A program made the position numbers and the translations under genes. Below, piece by piece: positions 43,034 to 55,600 of a stretch of DNA of 64,000 bases; positions within the stretch are counted from its first letter, which is position 1, and each line of letters starts with the position of its first letter. The stretch is from the NCBI GenBank assembly GCA_016946835.1, contig JACVTC010000207.1:127001-191000 (forward strand), written 5' to 3'. This DNA comes from Neocallimastix lanati (nom. inval.). Lineage: Eukaryota; Neocallimastigomycota; Neocallimastigomycetes; Neocallimastigales; Neocallimastigaceae. The notes below the pieces were generated by a model that saw only the letters and a program-made list of their open reading frames with translations, was not told where the DNA came from and made no database searches.

Positions 43034-44323
43034 TTAATATTCTTTTTTTTTTTTTTTTTTCCAAACTCCTTCAATTTTCCTTTTGTAATTATTGTAAGAT
43101 AAAGATTCTTCTCTTTTTAAATGATAAGTCAATTCATATAAAGAAGGTTTTTTGTAAAACAATTTTTTTAAGTAATTGTTAAAAGATTCTGAAGCATTAT
43201 TTTTTATTTGGTTTATATCGTTATAATAATTCCAATATTGAATATCATATTTATATAAATAAGTCTTATTAAAATATTCCAAAAAATTTAAAAAATTGAA
43301 ATAATTGTATATTTGATATATAATTTTAATATAATTATAAATATCAAATATATATTCAGGATTTATAAAAAGGAAAATTTGTAATAGCTTTATATAACAA
43401 ATAAATTTTATGATTATTTTCAACTTCATTATAACATAATTTTTTTTTGAACTTCTAACGATCTTTTATAATGCCATACACAATATTTAATAGTAATATT
43501 ATGAAATATTTTAATGGAAGCATTGGATATACTTTTTTCAAAATCACAACGCAAAATTTTTGGTGTAACTATAATATTATTATTATATTTACTTTCATTC
43601 TTTTTTAATACTTCAAATAACAATTCATAGGTTGCTTGTTCTTTATTATTTAATATAGATAGTGATGTAGTATAAAAACTATTTATTTCTGGAGCAAATA
43701 CTCTTGTTATAAACACTTGATAACCAAATATTGGTGCAATATAAAATGTACCATCAGCAAACATATTTTCGTTGTATTTTATAAACAATTCTATTTGGAA
43801 TGGGGAATGATGATTGAAAAATTATAATATTAGAATTTTTGTATATCATAAAATTTTCATCTCTTTCGTTTATATAATATTCAGATTTATCTGAAATTTC
43901 ATTAAATTTTGATATATCGGGAGGTAGTTGTTTTTTTATATATCTTGATATTTGGGATTTAATTGAATTATATTCAGGGCATATCAATCCAATTTCTTCA
44001 GATATTTCATTATATATATGTTTTGGATTTATATCAAATGGAATTGAGGTTTTTCTAATTTCATTTTTCATTTTATGTTTTACTATTGATACAGATGCAT
44101 CATATTCTTTTCCTGGATGAGTATGTTTGTTTTCATATTTTATTACTTTATTATTATCATTTAGAATAATGTAAGATTTACATTTTTTAACTGTTTTATA
44201 TTTAGTACATTTGAATATTTTTGTATTATTCGTTATATACCATAAATTAAATTTATATTTTCTATTTACAATGATTTGGTTTTTTTCTTTATTAGTTACA
44301 CTTATTTCTAATTGATCACTCAT
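43034..44323 (-). pseudogene. MULE2 transposase, frame-broken
   Basis: Three overlapping open stretches (44323-43754, 43788-43429, 43429-43034) align in order with the intact MULE1 transposase. They show the FLYWCH finger (CTKYKTVKKCKS ... KHTHPGKEY), D of MFADGTFYIAP, D of RCDFEKS, the CVWHYK motif and E of NNASESFNN. The frame changes near 43.79 kb and 43.43 kb, and the C-terminus is followed by a poly-K/T run near 43040. The catalytic residues are still present. The protein is clearly diverged from MULE1, a separate subfamily that shares domain order. Confidence 0.88.
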
Positions 44324-44409
44324 TTATTATAAATACTTTAAATTAAAAGTTTTATTTTTTATTTTTTAATTTTTTTTGTTTTAATCTATTTTTTTTTATC
44401 TTATATTTT

Positions 44410-44416
44410 ATTTTAT

Positions 44417-44454
<38 letters not shown>

Positions 44455-44580
44455 TTTATTTTATTTTATTTTATATTTTACTTTATTATTTATTTTTTTA
44501 TATTTTATATTTTACTTTATTATTTATTTTTTTATATTTTATATTTTACTTTATTATTTATTTTTTTATAAAAATATAAA
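44410..44580. repeat. Poly-T and ATTTTATATTTTACTT tandem tract in MULE2
   Basis: A long T run (about 44417-44451) followed by repeated TTTTATATTTTACTTTATTA units upstream of the MULE2 transposase, between the gene and the right inverted repeat. Confidence 0.75.
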
Positions 44581-45091
44581 TAAATTTAAACCTATTCCTA
44601 TTTATTTATTTATGCAAGCCACATTATAATACATGAATAAATGATCAAACATAAATTATGTCGAAATGCAATACTCCCTAAATACATAAAATTAATGTAA
44701 ACATAAAATTTATAACATAAATTTTATGTTATGTAAATAATTTATAAATTAAGTTTTATTTTATTTCATTTTAATTATTTTTATTATATTTTTATATGTT
44801 CTAATTATTATAAATATTTTATTATTTATATTATACTTTTTATAATATTCAACTAAATATTTAATTCTTATTATTTTAAAATAGTTTATAATTAAAGAGT
44901 ATTATATAAAGAATACCTTTTTCTTTATATTTATTCTTTGTAATTTTGCAGTTTTGCAAATTGCCATTCATGCAATTCAAATAGTTAAAATTATAATAAT
45001 AAATTGCCAAAATAAATATATTTTATTAGTTAAATTAGTTCAATGATATTTAAAATGAATTTATAAAAATTATTAGTTATTTAAATAAATT

Positions 45092-45578
45092 GAGTGTGTG
45101 TCATTTCGCAAAATTTCATTTCGGAAAAGTTTCATTTCGCAAAATTTTAATAAATAGATAAATAAATAATAAAATAAATAAATAATTAATTAATAAAAAA
45201 ATAAAAAAAAAGAATTATATAATATAAAATAAAAAATAAAAATTAAAAAATAAAAAATAAAAATATAAAATATAAAATATAAAATATAAAATATAAAATA
45301 TAAAAATATAAAATATAAAAATATAAAATAAAAAAAAAATATAAGTATAAAATATAAAAAAAATATAAAATATAAAATATAAAATATAAAATAAAAATAA
45401 AAAATAAAAAATATATATATATATATATATATAAAATAAAAAATAAAAAAATAAAAATAAAAAATATAAAATAAAAATTAAAAATAAATAATATAAAATA
45501 AAAAATAAAAAAATAGATACCACCTAAAATCATCCTAATTTTGTGCTACTTTTAACTCCCTTTTTTATGATGTCCTCA

Positions 45579-45613
<35 letters not shown>

Positions 45614-46196
45614 GAATTATTTATAAATATTTCTTTTATTAAAAAAATTTATTAGCAATTTAAGATTTTTAAAATACTGCGCAAGGACTTAAAAGGTGTA
45701 AAATGATCAATTAATTATTTAAATATTATTTTTTAATCTTTTTTTTAATAATTATATTTTAAATTTAACAATTATATTTTAAATTATTATCCTTTACATC
45801 TTTTAAATTATTAATACTTATTTTTTTTATATATATAAAATTCTTATATATATTTTAAAAAATTATAAAACGTTTAAAACATATGATAAAATATTTTATT
45901 TTTTTCAAGCGTTAATTCTAATGAATATTTATTATTATATAATGTATATTTATTATATATATGTCCATATATATATGTATATTTTTTTTTAAATTTAATT
46001 TTAAAATTTATTTATTTATTATAGTTTTATATATTTATTTTTATTTATTTAGTTTTTTATTTAAATTATATATATTATTTATTTATTTTATTATTAATTT
46101 ATTTATTTATTAAAAATTTTGCGAAATGAAACTTTTTATGTAAATTTTCCGAAATGAAACTTTCCGAAATGAAATTTTGCGAAATGCTCCTCCCCC
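45092..46196. mobile_element. Non-autonomous MULE (1.1 kb)
   Basis: Inserted in repeat R copy B with a 9-bp duplication AAATAAATT (45083-45091 and 46197-46205). The left end reads GAGTGTGTGTCATTTCGCAA and the reverse complement of the right end GGGGGAGGAGCATTTCGCAA; both continue AATTTCATTTCGG. CATTTCGC/G units are repeated three to five times at each end, and the inverted similarity extends to AATAAATA. The interior is low-complexity (AAAATATAA tract at 45240-45500, poly-T at about 45578-45610) with no gene, so it depends on a transposase from another copy. Confidence 0.88.
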
Positions 46197-46465
46197 AAAT
46201 AAATTTTAATTATAAAATAAATAAATAAATATTTAATAAATAAGTAATTATAATTATATTATATTAATTATTAATAAATTTCATAAATAATTTATATAAC
46301 TTCTCCAAGGAAGAGACTGAACCAAGGCGTACTTTATCATATAAAGATTTCTAATAATGACTCTTCTTTATTGTAATTTAGAGAAGACCCTTGGTTAATT
46401 GGGTTTTATAAATTAAAATATATTAATAAAGGTTAATTAAATATAACGATACTATTAAAATTAGT

Positions 46466-47110
46466 AGCACATAAAAGTCCCGCATATCAATAAATTAATC
46501 ACTTGATTAATTATCATATGATTTATAAAATGATCCAAAAATAACGGTGATATAAGATAAATTTATGCAACACCATAACTTTTATAAAATACATAAAATT
46601 AATGTAAACATAAAATTTATATCATAAATTTTATGTTATGTAAATAATTTATATTTTTATTTCATTTTATTATATTTTTAATATATTTTTATTATATTTT
46701 TATATGTTCTAATTATTATAAATATTTTATTATTTAATTATACTTTTTATAATATTCAACTAAATATTTAATTCTTATTATTTTAAAATAGTTTATAATT
46801 AAAGATTATTATATAAAGAATACTTTTTCTTTATATTTATTCTTTGTAATTTTGCAGTTTTGCAATTTGCAATTCATTCAATTAAAATTATAATATCAAT
46901 TTAAATATATTTTTATTAAAAAAATTAGTTTAGTAATATTCAATATGAATTTATAAAATTTAGTAGTTAATTAAATAAATTTAAATTATAAAATAAATAA
47001 ATAAATATTTAATAAATAAATAAATAAAATTATATTATTAATAAATTTCATAAATAAAATATATAACTTCTTCCAGTAAGAGATACTGAACCAGGAGTGC
47101 TTTATCAATT
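46466..47110. repeat. Dispersed repeat R, copy C
   Basis: Begins GCACATAAAAGTCCCGCATA, carries the TTTTGCAGTTTTGCAATTTG block at 46852 and ends with AACTTCTTCCAGTAAGAGAT followed by ACTGAACCAGG. It lies 120 bp downstream of copy B in the same orientation, so the two are close tandem copies. Confidence 0.85.
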
Positions 47111-48645
47111 ATTTATAATTATTTAATATATAATATTAATTATTATATAGTAATACTTAGAAATTAGCAAAATATAATAAATGATAATTGCAAAAGTTCA
47201 AAATTCATAACAATATCAATATAAAAAATATTTAGTAAAAATTTTATTATATTATATCAATATCAAAAATAAATATTTTAATTATATTATATTATATCAA
47301 TATCAAAAATAAATATTTTAATTTTATTAATTATATTTTTATATTCTTTAAAAGTTATATTAAAATGATGGTTTAAATTACTCTAAATTAGTATAATAAA
47401 TATTATCTTAAAATCTTATTGTATATTATTTTATATCTTTGTTATATTACATTAATAAAAATATATTAAGAACTCTATTAATCTAAAAAGAATAATAATA
47501 ATTCAATAAAAAAGAAAAATGTTAAATAAACATTTTAGAAGGGGACTTTTTATGAAAAGAAGAAATAATTAGTCAAATATAATGAAGTGTTATTAATAAT
47601 TTAAATAATAAATAATTAATATTTTTAAGTTGTATTATTGAAAATTTAACTTTTTTGAATTATAAATAATTTTTGTGTAATTATTTATAAAATAAATTTT
47701 GTGTAGAATTAATAGTTTATTTTTATTATAAAAAAAATGAACAAAACATTCTTTATAATTTTTATTATTATAAGTTGTAAAATAAATTCTTTCTTAAAAG
47801 TTAGAAATTAAATACAACTTTATAATAACATTAGAATATTAATAAATATATTATTCTGTTATCAAATATCAATATCAAAAATAAATATTTCAATTTTATT
47901 AATATCAATATCAATGAAAGTTATAAAAAAAATATTAAATATGATGAAATTATTACTTTTTAATAATAATAAATTCACACTAAAATCAATATATTTTTAT
48001 TTAAAAAAGATTAAATATAAAGTATTAGTAATTAAAGAAAAAAATAATAATAAATAAAAATATTAATTTCATAAACATAAGTAATATTAATTATATTTAT
48101 TTAATATATATAAGTGTTTTTCAGATAAAATTGGCCTTTTTTTACAATTACATATTATTAATATTCGTATATATAAGAGAATTTATTAAATCTATAATAA
48201 TTTTATTAACCTATATTGTATTGATTCAAAAACATAATAATTATTATTTTATTATGATCAAATGTCCAATTTTTTTTTTTTTTTACTTTTTAAATCTTTT
48301 ATATTATATATATATATTTATGTTTTTAACAGCAGCAAATATTGCTTAGTCTTTATTAATATTTAATAGATTACATGTAAAATAAAAAATTTAAAAATAA
48401 AAATTAAAAATAACAAAAAAATAAAATTTTAAAAAAATAACACAAAAATTATATTTTATATAATATGAATATTTCATGTTTTTTAAAATCTACCAATTGT
48501 GAAAATGTTTTAATATTCAAAATATTTAAAATCATTATCTTATTATCTCATTTAATGTATATATTTATTATTATTATTATTATTATTAGCTTTATTAATA
48601 TTAGAATAAATTTATTATACAGTAATTGTATAAAAGGTTAATATC
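47111..48645. other. AT-rich spacer, no gene seen
   Basis: Contains short repeats of TATCAATATCAAAAATAAAT at 47210-47330 and 47870-47910 and a poly-T run near 48270. The open frame at 48131-48349 is hydrophobic low-complexity and has no support. Confidence 0.5.
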
Positions 48646-50040
48646 GGGAGAGTTGCATTTCGCCAGATTGCATTTCGCCAAGTGGCGTATTATTAAAATG
48701 TTGCATTTCCCCAAGTTGCATTTCCCCAAGTTGCATTTCGACAAATGGCTTATTGATATAAGTAAATGAATGAATAAATAAATAAAAATGCAAAATAATT
48801 TTTTTAAACTTGTTTTTATTATATTTTATAATTAATTATAGATATTTTTTAAAATAAAATAATTATTAATAATATTTAATTATAAAAATAAATTTAATTA
48901 TAAAGATATATTTTAATATTTTGTAAAAAATAATATTATAGCAATACTTTAATTATAAAAATATATTTTTAAAATAATAATATTTTATCATAAAAATATA
49001 TTTTAATGTTCTTAAGCTAACCTAATCTAATAAAGATTAAAAATACTTTAATAATTATTGTATTTATTCATTTATTCTCTTTTTAAAATAATTTTTACTA
49101 TTAAAAAATTATTATTATATATGACAGAATTCATTTGGTCAATTTTCTGTCATTTCTTAATAATTTATTATTTAATCAATAATTTTTATATTTAAATCAT
49201 TTAAGCATTTAAACCATAAGTCAATGAAATCATTTCTAACACTTTCCTTTTTTTTTTAATAGAATTTCCATATTTTTGTAATATTTAACCAAAGCTTTAA
49301 TTTCCTCAGTTCTTATTAATTTTTTTTGTTTTTTATTTCTTAAAATTCCAGCAGTTCTCCTTTCGTAATCAATGTAATATTTTGATTCTTCTTTTTGCAA
49401 TTCTGATAGTAATTGAAAAAAAGTTGGTTTTTTTGCAAATAATTTTTTTAAGTATTTATTAAAAGTTTCTGAAACATTATTTGTAATATGCTCAATATTA
49501 TCATAATAGTTCCAATTTTCAGTTTCAAAGTTAATTAAATAAGTTTTTTTAAAATATTCTAAAAATTCTAAAAATTGAACATAATTATGTTCTTGGCACT
49601 CACTTTTTATTTTACTATATATATCATATATATATTCAGGATTAATGAAAGGAAAGTTCGAAATAATATTATAATAAATATATAAATCTTTTATTTTTTC
49701 TACTTTATCACCACATAATTCTTTTTTTTTAATTTCTAATGCTCTTTTAAAATGCCATATACAGTATTTAATATTTGCATTAATAAAAACTTTTTGTGCA
49801 GCATTAGATACAGCTTTTTCAAAATCGCAATGAAACATTTTTGGTGTAATTTCAATACTATTATATTTACTAGAATTTTTTTTTATTTCTTCAAATAATA
49901 TTTCATAAGTTGTTTGCTTTTTATTTTTTAATATAGAAAAGGAAGTAGTGTAAAAACAATTTAATTCTGTAACATAGGTTCTAGTTATGAATACTTGATA
50001 ACTAAATATAGGTGCAATATAAAATGTGCCATCCGCAAAA
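48646..50040 (-). mobile_element. MULE3, truncated Mutator-like transposon
   Basis: The left terminus GGGAGAGTTGCATTTCGCCA is followed by repeated GCATTTCGCCAAG, GCATTTCCCCAAG and GCATTTCGACAAA units (48646-48755). This is the same terminal style as MULE2 and the small MULE. A transposase fragment on the minus strand follows and stops at about 50040, where unrelated coding sequence starts. The right terminus and the start of the transposase are missing, so the element is truncated. Confidence 0.8.
49236..50040 (-). pseudogene. MULE3 transposase, N-terminus missing
   Basis: One continuous frame of about 268 codons, longer than its first Met (49838) suggests. It starts FADGTFYIAPIF at the truncation and holds the first Asp, D of FHCDFEKAVSNAA, the CIWHFK motif and a VSETFNKYL block with the third acidic residue. 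It lacks the FLYWCH finger and linker (about 190 residues in MULE1). It matches MULE1 and MULE2 in order. It cannot make a full enzyme. Confidence 0.88.
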
Positions 50041-51006
50041 ATAATAGAATTGAAAATTATTGGACACAGACAGGACGATTTAATGAAGTGGTAGATTCAA
50101 TTGACTTTAAAATTCATGGTGTAAAAAATAATATTTTAGATTTAATTAAAGGTAATAATATAGCTATAAAATTAGAAAAATATGGAGCTGAAGATCTATT
50201 AAAAGATACGGAAACGAATGATTCACAAAAAAAAAAACAATAAAAGATAAAAATAAAGATAATATTAAAAAGAAAAAGCAATTATATTCAAAGATGGTTA
50301 CATTTGGATTTTTAACTTATTGTGATGGTAAAATTTCCATTCCTAATAAAGAATTAAAGGAAGAATTTATAAAAGTTTTAGAAAAAAAAAAAACCTGAAT
50401 TATTTATATGATTTAATTAATAATTCTAATAAAATGTTAGAACTGACAATTAAAAAAGATGTTAAAGGAATGTGTAAATTGTTAGAACATAGACATATGA
50501 AAAAAATAAAACCAAACGATAAAATGGATCATGGAAATTTAAAACGTGTTATTGATTACTCTTATTTTAATGCAAAAGATTATTATGATATTAAAGAAGA
50601 AGAGAGCAGCGGAAAAGGTAACTTAGATTATATTTTTTATCCTAAAATAGAAAATGAAGAAAAAAAACCTATTATTATTATAGAATTGAAAACAAATGGC
50701 TCAGCCGAAAATGCAATTAACCAAATACATAAAAAGAAATATTGGTTTAAAATTGAAGAAAAAGAATTTAAAGAAAATATTCTTTTAGTAGGAATAAGTT
50801 TAGCTAAGAATAAAAAAGAATATACATGTAAAATAGAAGAATACGCTAATGTTTCAGAACTTAAATCAGCTGAAAATGAAATGGAGAGAGAAAATAAAAT
50901 CAAAAAAAGAAAAAGGGAAAGTAATTTTAACTATGAATATGGTAATGTATATCAAGGAACAAGAAGTAGAACAAAAAAAGCCAAAAATAAAATTGATTCT
51001 GAATAA
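50041..51006 (+). pseudogene. AAA-ATPase-like/PDDEXK_9 protein, 5'-truncated
   Basis: The sequence encodes the C-terminal half of a family found in gut fungi and bacteria (AAA-ATPase-like N-terminal part, PDDEXK_9/DUF1703 C-terminal part). It begins mid-protein at IENYWTQTGRFNEVVDS. It continues through YSKMVTFGFLTYCDGKISIP and ELTIKKDVKGMCKLLEHR, then has the nuclease core GNLDYIFYP (Asp) and IIIIELKTN (Glu-x-Lys), a QIHKKKYW helix, and a basic tail. The AAA-like half is missing. The frame shifts twice, near the A-runs at 50228-50240 and 50383-50394, so it is a pseudogene unless those runs are sequencing slips. The substrate is unknown in the family. It directly abuts the truncated MULE3 on the opposite strand. 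Confidence 0.8.
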
Positions 51007-51407
51007 GATAATTTATTAAAAAGATTAAGAAGTTAAAATAAAATAATCCTTTTTTCTTTTTTTTTTTTTTTAAAAAAATAATAATTAATATAAAAGACTA
51101 TAAAATAAATTATAAATGTAGTAATACTTAATTATAAAATAAAAAAAATAAAAAATAAAAAATAAAAAATCAAATAAAAGAACATGAGGATAAAAGTTAA
51201 AAAACTAACTTTTTATTTTAAAATTAATACAATTTAACTTTTTGTTGTAGAATTTATTTTTATATGATATTTAAAAATATATATATATGATTATATATTC
51301 AAAAAGTATCCATTCAATATTACAAATTTTAAAGTAGATTTGTAATTTTTATTTATTTATTTATTTTTTTTTTTTTTTTATTATTATTATTATTTTATAA
51401 TATAAAA

Positions 51408-51458
<51 letters not shown>

Positions 51459-51465
51459 TTTAAAA

Positions 51466-51502
<37 letters not shown>

Positions 51503-51544
51503 TTTTACATTATAAATTAATTTATTTATATATTAATAGTATCT
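51007..51544. repeat. Low-complexity spacer with ATT microsatellite
   Basis: A poly-T run at 51368-51379, an ATT/TTA trinucleotide tract at 51381-51456 and a poly-A run at 51471-51500. No gene is seen. Confidence 0.75.
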
Positions 51545-52620
51545 AAACCGTCCAATATTGTTCTTATAGCCCCTAGTGAAAGAAAAATGAAGGCTCTACT
51601 TCGTTGTGTTTTTTGTTAGGCTAATAAAAATAAAATGTCTTTTGATATCAATAAATGCGCTACGATGGTTATTAAACCCTTAAATTTTATTTCATATCCT
51701 GGCTGTGAAGAATCTACATTTCAACTTGGTATGTATTCTATTCCTAAAGAATCTGTGTATATTTACTTAGGTATTCCCTTCAGTAATGATCTTTCCCTTG
51801 AGCCTATTATCACTTATATGAATACTAAAGTTAGAAAATCCTTATTTTCTTTCTTTAGTTTTTTATCCAATAATAAAGTTCCATTAACTTATAAAAGATC
51901 TATTATTCAATCATATATTATTAGCAAAGAGCTATATTTTGCTTCACTTTTAGGTTCAAACAAAAACAATTCAAAGAATGTATAATCGTTAATTAACACT
52001 GCATTGTTGTGGGGCATTGATTCTGACTCCTCGAACAAGGAAGATTATTTTAATTTTGAAAAGAAGTAAAAAATGTAAGAGTTTTATCAAAAGGAACTCA
52101 ACGGTTAGTGTTTATGCCTTATCTCGTGATCTTCAAGTATTTCATATTGCTGGCTTTTGTGCTTCTCTTCAAATAAAATGCTTTTGTAAATTGAGAAATT
52201 TAAAATGTATCATTAAAGATCTCATTAACCATATCACTTCCATGTCATGTAACTCTTGATCAAAAAAATCACTGGTGCTCTACAAGAAAATTAAGAAAAA
52301 GGATATCATTAAATTCAAATATGTTATTGAATCATATTAGTCTGATGTTGATAAATTCCAAGGAATTAAAGGTACGAATTACAATAAAATCAAATTTATA
52401 AATACTAGAAATTTATTCTAGCTCAGTCTTGAATACCCTGATTTAAGTTTAGGTATTAACTGGATCTTAAGATTAAGAGCTGCTTACAAATATAATATTA
52501 CTATTGCAATTAGAACTGTTAGAGTTTCCGACGATTGACCTAAATTTTGATCTTGTTGTGGAAAAGTTGATCAATCTTTTATTCATTTTGTAATTTCTTT
52601 ATTCCAAGCTCTTCCGCTTT
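51545..52620 (+). mobile_element. LINE fragment: end of reverse transcriptase and tail
   Basis: The plus strand starts with a decayed segment before MSFDINKCATMVI, the region after the catalytic block of non-LTR reverse transcriptases. YIYLGIPFSND, the conserved YLGIPF-type motif, follows, then a thumb-like helical region (KSLFSFFSFLSNNKVPLTYK). The frame is lost near 51985 and picks up in pieces. Near 52440-52600 the sequence resembles the usual LINE C-terminus (LSLGINWILRLRAAYKYN, then a Cys-rich SCCGKVDQSFIH zinc-knuckle-like block). At least three stops or frame changes are present. The 5' end is missing, as usual for LINE copies, and the satellite starts right after the 3' end. Confidence 0.8.
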
Positions 52621-55600
52621 GTTTTATTTTATTTTATTTAATATGTACTTTATATTTAATATTCTACTATTTATTAAATTTTATATTATTTTATTTTATT
52701 TTATTTTATTCAATCTGTACTATATATTTAATATTCTACTATTTATTTTATTTTATTTTATTCAATCTGTACTTTATATTTAATATTCTAATATTTATTT
52801 TATTTTATTTTATTTTATTTTATTTTATTTTATATTATTTTATTTTATTTTATTTTATTTTATTTTATTCAATCTGTACTTTATATTTAATATTCTATTA
52901 TTTATTTTATTTTATTTTATTTTATTTTATTTTATTTTATTCAATCTGTACTATATATTTAATATTCTACTATTTATTTAATTTTATTTTATTTTATTTT
53001 ATTTTATTTTATTTTATTCAATCTGTACTTTATATTTAATATTCTAATATTTATTTTATTTTATTTAATTTTATTTTATTCAATCTGTAGTTTATATTCA
53101 TATTTCTACTATTTATTTTATTTTATTTTATTTTATTTTATTTTATTTTATTTTATTTTATTCAATCTGTACTTTATATTCATATTCTAATATTTATTTT
53201 ATTTTATTTAATCTGTACTTTATATTTAATATTATATTATTTATTTAATTTTATATTATTTTATTTTATTTTATTTTATTCAATCTGTACTTTATATTTA
53301 ATATTCTAATATTTATTTTATTTTATTTTATTTTATTTTATTTTATTTTATTTTAAATATGTACTTTATATTTAATATTCTACTATTTATTAAATTTTAT
53401 ATTATTTTATTTTATTTTATTTTATTCAATCTGTACTATATATTTAATATTCTACTATTTATTTTTTTTTTTTTATTCAATCTGTACTTTATATTTAATA
53501 TTCTAATATTTATTTTATTTTATTTTATTTTATTTTATTTTATTTTAAATATGTACTTTATATTTAATATTCTACTATTTATTAAATTTTATATTATTTT
53601 ATTTTATTTTATTTTATTCAATCTGTACTATATATTTAATATTCTACTATTTATTTTATTTTATTTTATTCAATCTGTACTTTATATTTAATATTCTAAT
53701 ATTTATTTTATTTTATTTTATTTTATTTTATTTTATTTTAAATATGTACTTTATATTTAATATTCTACTATTTATTAAATTTTATATTATTTTATTTTAT
53801 TTTATTTTATTCAATCTGTACTATATATTTAATATTCTACTATTTATTTTATTTTATTTTATTCAATCTGTACTTTATATTTAATATTCTAATATTTATT
53901 TTATTTTATTTTATTCAATCTGTACTTTATATTTAATATTCTATTATTTATTTTATTTTATTTTATTTTATTTAATCTGTACTTTATATTTAATATTATA
54001 TTATTTATTTAATTTTATATTATTTTATTTTATTTTATTTTATTCAATCTGTACTTTATATTTAATATTCTATTATTTATTTTATTTTATTTTATTTTAT
54101 TTTATTTTATTCAATCTGTACTATATATTTAATATTCTACTATTTATTTTATTTTATTTTATTTTATTTTATTTTATTTTATTTTATTTTATTTTATTTT
54201 ATTTAATTTTATTTTATTAAATCTGTACTTTATATTCATATTCTAATAATTATTTTATTTTATTTTATTCAATCTATACTTTATATTTTATATTCTAATA
54301 TTTATTTTATTTTATTTTATTCAATCTGTACTTTATATTTAATATTCTAATATTTATTTTATTTTATTTTATTTTATTTTATTTTATTTTATTTTATTTT
54401 ATTTTATTCAATCTGTACTTTATATTCATATTCTAATATTTATTCTATTTTATTTTATTTAATCTGTACTTTATATTTAATATTATATTATTTATTTAAT
54501 TTTATATTATTTTATTTTATTTTATTTTATTCAATCTGTACTTTATATTTAATATTCTAATATTTATTTTATTTTATTTTATTCAATCTGTACTTTATAT
54601 TTAATATTCTATTATTTATTTTATTTTATTTTATTTTATTTAATCTGTACTTTATATTTAATATTATATTATTTATTTAATTTTATATTATTTTATTTTA
54701 TTTTATTTTATTCAATCTGTACTTTATATTTAATATTCTATTATTTATTTTATTTTATTTTATTTTATTTTATTTTATTTTAAATATGTACTTTATATTT
54801 AATATTCTACTATTTATTAAATTTTATATTATTTTATTTTATTTTATTTTATTCAATCTGTACTATATATTTAATATTCTACTATTTATTTTATTTTATT
54901 TTATTCAATCTGTACTTTATATTTAATATTCTAATATTTATTTTATTTTATTTTATTTTATTTTATTTTATTTTATTTTAAATATGTACTTTATATTTAA
55001 TATTCTACTATTTATTAAATTTTATATTATTTTATTTTATTTTATTTTATTCAATCTGTACTATATATTTAATATTCTATTATTTATTTTATTTTATTTT
55101 ATTTTATTTAATCTGTACTTTATATTTAATATTATATTATTTATTTAATTTTATATTATTTTATTTTATTTTATTTTATTCAATCTGTACTTTATATTTA
55201 ATATTCTATTATTTATTTTATTTTATTTTATTTTATTTTATTTTATTCAATCTGTACTATATATTTAATATTCTACTATTTATTTTATTTTATTTTATTT
55301 TATTTTATTTTATTTTATTTTATTTTATTTTATTTTATTTTATTTTATATAATTTTATTTTATTAAATCTGTACTTTATATTCATATTCTAATAATTATT
55401 TTATTTTATTTTATTCAATCTATACTTTAAATTTAATATTCTAATATTTATTTTATTTTATTTTATTCAATCTGTACTTTATATTTAATATTCTATTATT
55501 TATTTTATTTTATTTTATTTTATTTAATCTGTACTTTATATTTAATATTATATTATTTATTTAATTTTATATTATTTTATTTTATTTTATTTTATTCAAT

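Larger units (their letters stand above)
42317..44678 (-). mobile_element. MULE2, Mutator-like transposon with broken transposase
   Basis: A 2.36-kb element inside repeat R. The left end GGATGTGAAGCATTTCGACA and the reverse complement of the right end GGGAGTATTGCATTTCGACA both continue TAATTTATGT, forming ~38-bp terminal inverted repeats. A 9-bp duplication TAAATACAT flanks it (42308-42316 and 44679-44687). It carries one transposase gene on the minus strand (43034-44323), no longer in one frame. It contains GATATTAATAAAATATTTT tandem repeats at 42730-42850. Confidence 0.88.
42148..46345. repeat. Dispersed repeat R, copy B, split by two insertions
   Basis: R sequence is present at 42148-42316, resumes at 44679-45091, and resumes again at 46197-46345, in the same order as in copy A. 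The two interruptions are MULE2 (42317-44678) and a small MULE (45092-46196). Its left part is shortened compared with copy A: the 170-bp repeat is followed directly by TCAATTAATCACTTGATTAA. Confidence 0.85.

Noticed and set aside
45215-45533. Open frames in the small MULE
   Set aside because: They run through the AAAATATA tract and encode only Tyr/Phe/Ile/Leu strings.
48131-48349. Hydrophobic 72-codon frame
   Set aside because: No neighbours, motif or homology; composition alone explains it.
53359-53691. Open frame in the satellite
   Set aside because: The frame follows the repeat units and has no non-repeat content.
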